Source of the DNA: Roseovarius marisflavi
Lineage (GTDB): Bacteria; Pseudomonadota; Alphaproteobacteria; Rhodobacterales; Rhodobacteraceae
Direction of reading: 5' to 3'
DNA length: 64,000 nucleotides
NCBI RefSeq assembly: GCF_900142625.1
Contig: NZ_FRBN01000004.1
Span: forward strand, 173,641 to 237,640
Under the pieces are notes generated by a model. It was not told the DNA's origin. It ran no database searches and was given only the letters and a program-made list of their open reading frames with translations. The position numbers and the translations under genes are program-made. Of the stretch, positions 63,880-64,000 are shown piece after piece (position 1 is the first letter of the stretch; the number at the start of each line of letters is the position of its first letter).

Positions 63880-64000
63880 ACAAGGTTTTTGCAAACGCAG
63901 AGGCGGCGCTGGATGGGCTGCTATTCGAGGGAATGACGATCGCGGCAGGCGGGTTTGGTCTTTGTGGCATCCCGGAACTTCTGTTGCAGGCGATCAAGGA
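63876..64000 (+). CDS. CoA-transferase subunit A (partial, cut by window end)
   Basis: The first 41 codons read MNKVFANAEAALDGLLFEGM then TIAAGGFGLCGIPELLLQAI, the N-terminal glycine-rich CoA-binding loop (GGFGLCGIPE) of 3-oxoacid CoA-transferase alpha subunits such as PcaI and ScoA. It overlaps the BKACE stop (ATGA) and so belongs to its operon. Either 3-oxoadipate or acetoacetate, the predicted BKACE product, could be its acceptor. Confidence 0.85.
   Translation, partial: MNKVFANAEAALDGLLFEGMTIAAGGFGLCGIPELLLQAIK

Overview
The window looks like a chromosome segment from a marine alphaproteobacterium of the Rhodobacteraceae (Roseobacter group). The evidence is high GC, a metK gene preceded by a SAM/SAH-type riboswitch (a class known almost only from Rhodobacterales), a DddP-type DMSP lyase, a Rhodobacterales-like gene set (miaB, phoH, ybeY, corC, lnt, metK, trmB), and a dispersed extragenic repeat with the core CCCCGGGATATTT.

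Layout. 1-11 kb is housekeeping. phoH (cut by the window edge), a small lipoprotein, an OmpA-like protein and miaB lie on the minus strand. A conserved gene of uncertain function, ybeY, corC, lnt, riboswitch-metK and trmB lie on the plus strand, followed by argE on the minus strand. 11.4-19.4 kb is a Bap-type surface adhesin with its own type I secretion system (TolC-like lipoprotein, ABC ATPase, membrane fusion protein). The adhesin frame is broken by an in-frame TAG just before its secretion end. 19.4-33.9 kb holds a decayed D-aminoacyl-tRNA deacylase fragment, katG, a lytic transglycosylase, a cobalamin pair (cbiB, cobC) with a DUF1636 protein, a receiver-only regulator, a hydrolase-OsmC fusion, a GGDEF protein, dddP, hemE, hemC, an FAD-linked dehydrogenase and tRNA-Met.

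34-41.3 kb, directly 3' of tRNA-Met, is an accessory stretch that is visibly less GC-rich. It holds IS481 and phage-portal remnants, a membrane-protein stub, a perfect 18-bp palindrome, a DASS-type carboxylate transporter, and a probable stress islet (MtfA-like peptidase, second-type FtsH with an FNR-like box, small membrane protein) ending in a truncated endonuclease. A degraded IS3 fragment also lies at 4.4 kb.

41.4-49.5 kb is a creatinine/creatine catabolic cluster: creatininase, a PotABCD-like ABC importer and a GlxA-type AraC regulator in one minus-strand operon, with a divergent LysR regulator and creatinase on the plus strand. It predicts creatinine to creatine to sarcosine plus urea.

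50-64 kb is a benzoate/catechol ortho-cleavage cluster: catB, benABCD and a five-gene HAAT-type ABC importer on the plus strand; a BenM/CatR-like LysR and an intradiol dioxygenase on the minus strand; then a small protein, an alpha/beta hydrolase, a BKACE-family (DUF849) beta-keto acid cleavage enzyme and the start of a CoA-transferase. A 14-bp motif, GTATCACCCnAkAC, occurs upstream of catB and twice in the catA/hydrolase divergent promoter region, so it probably marks a shared regulon. The BKACE enzyme suggests an unusual lower beta-ketoadipate branch. All functions are inferred from reading the sequence; no database search was run.
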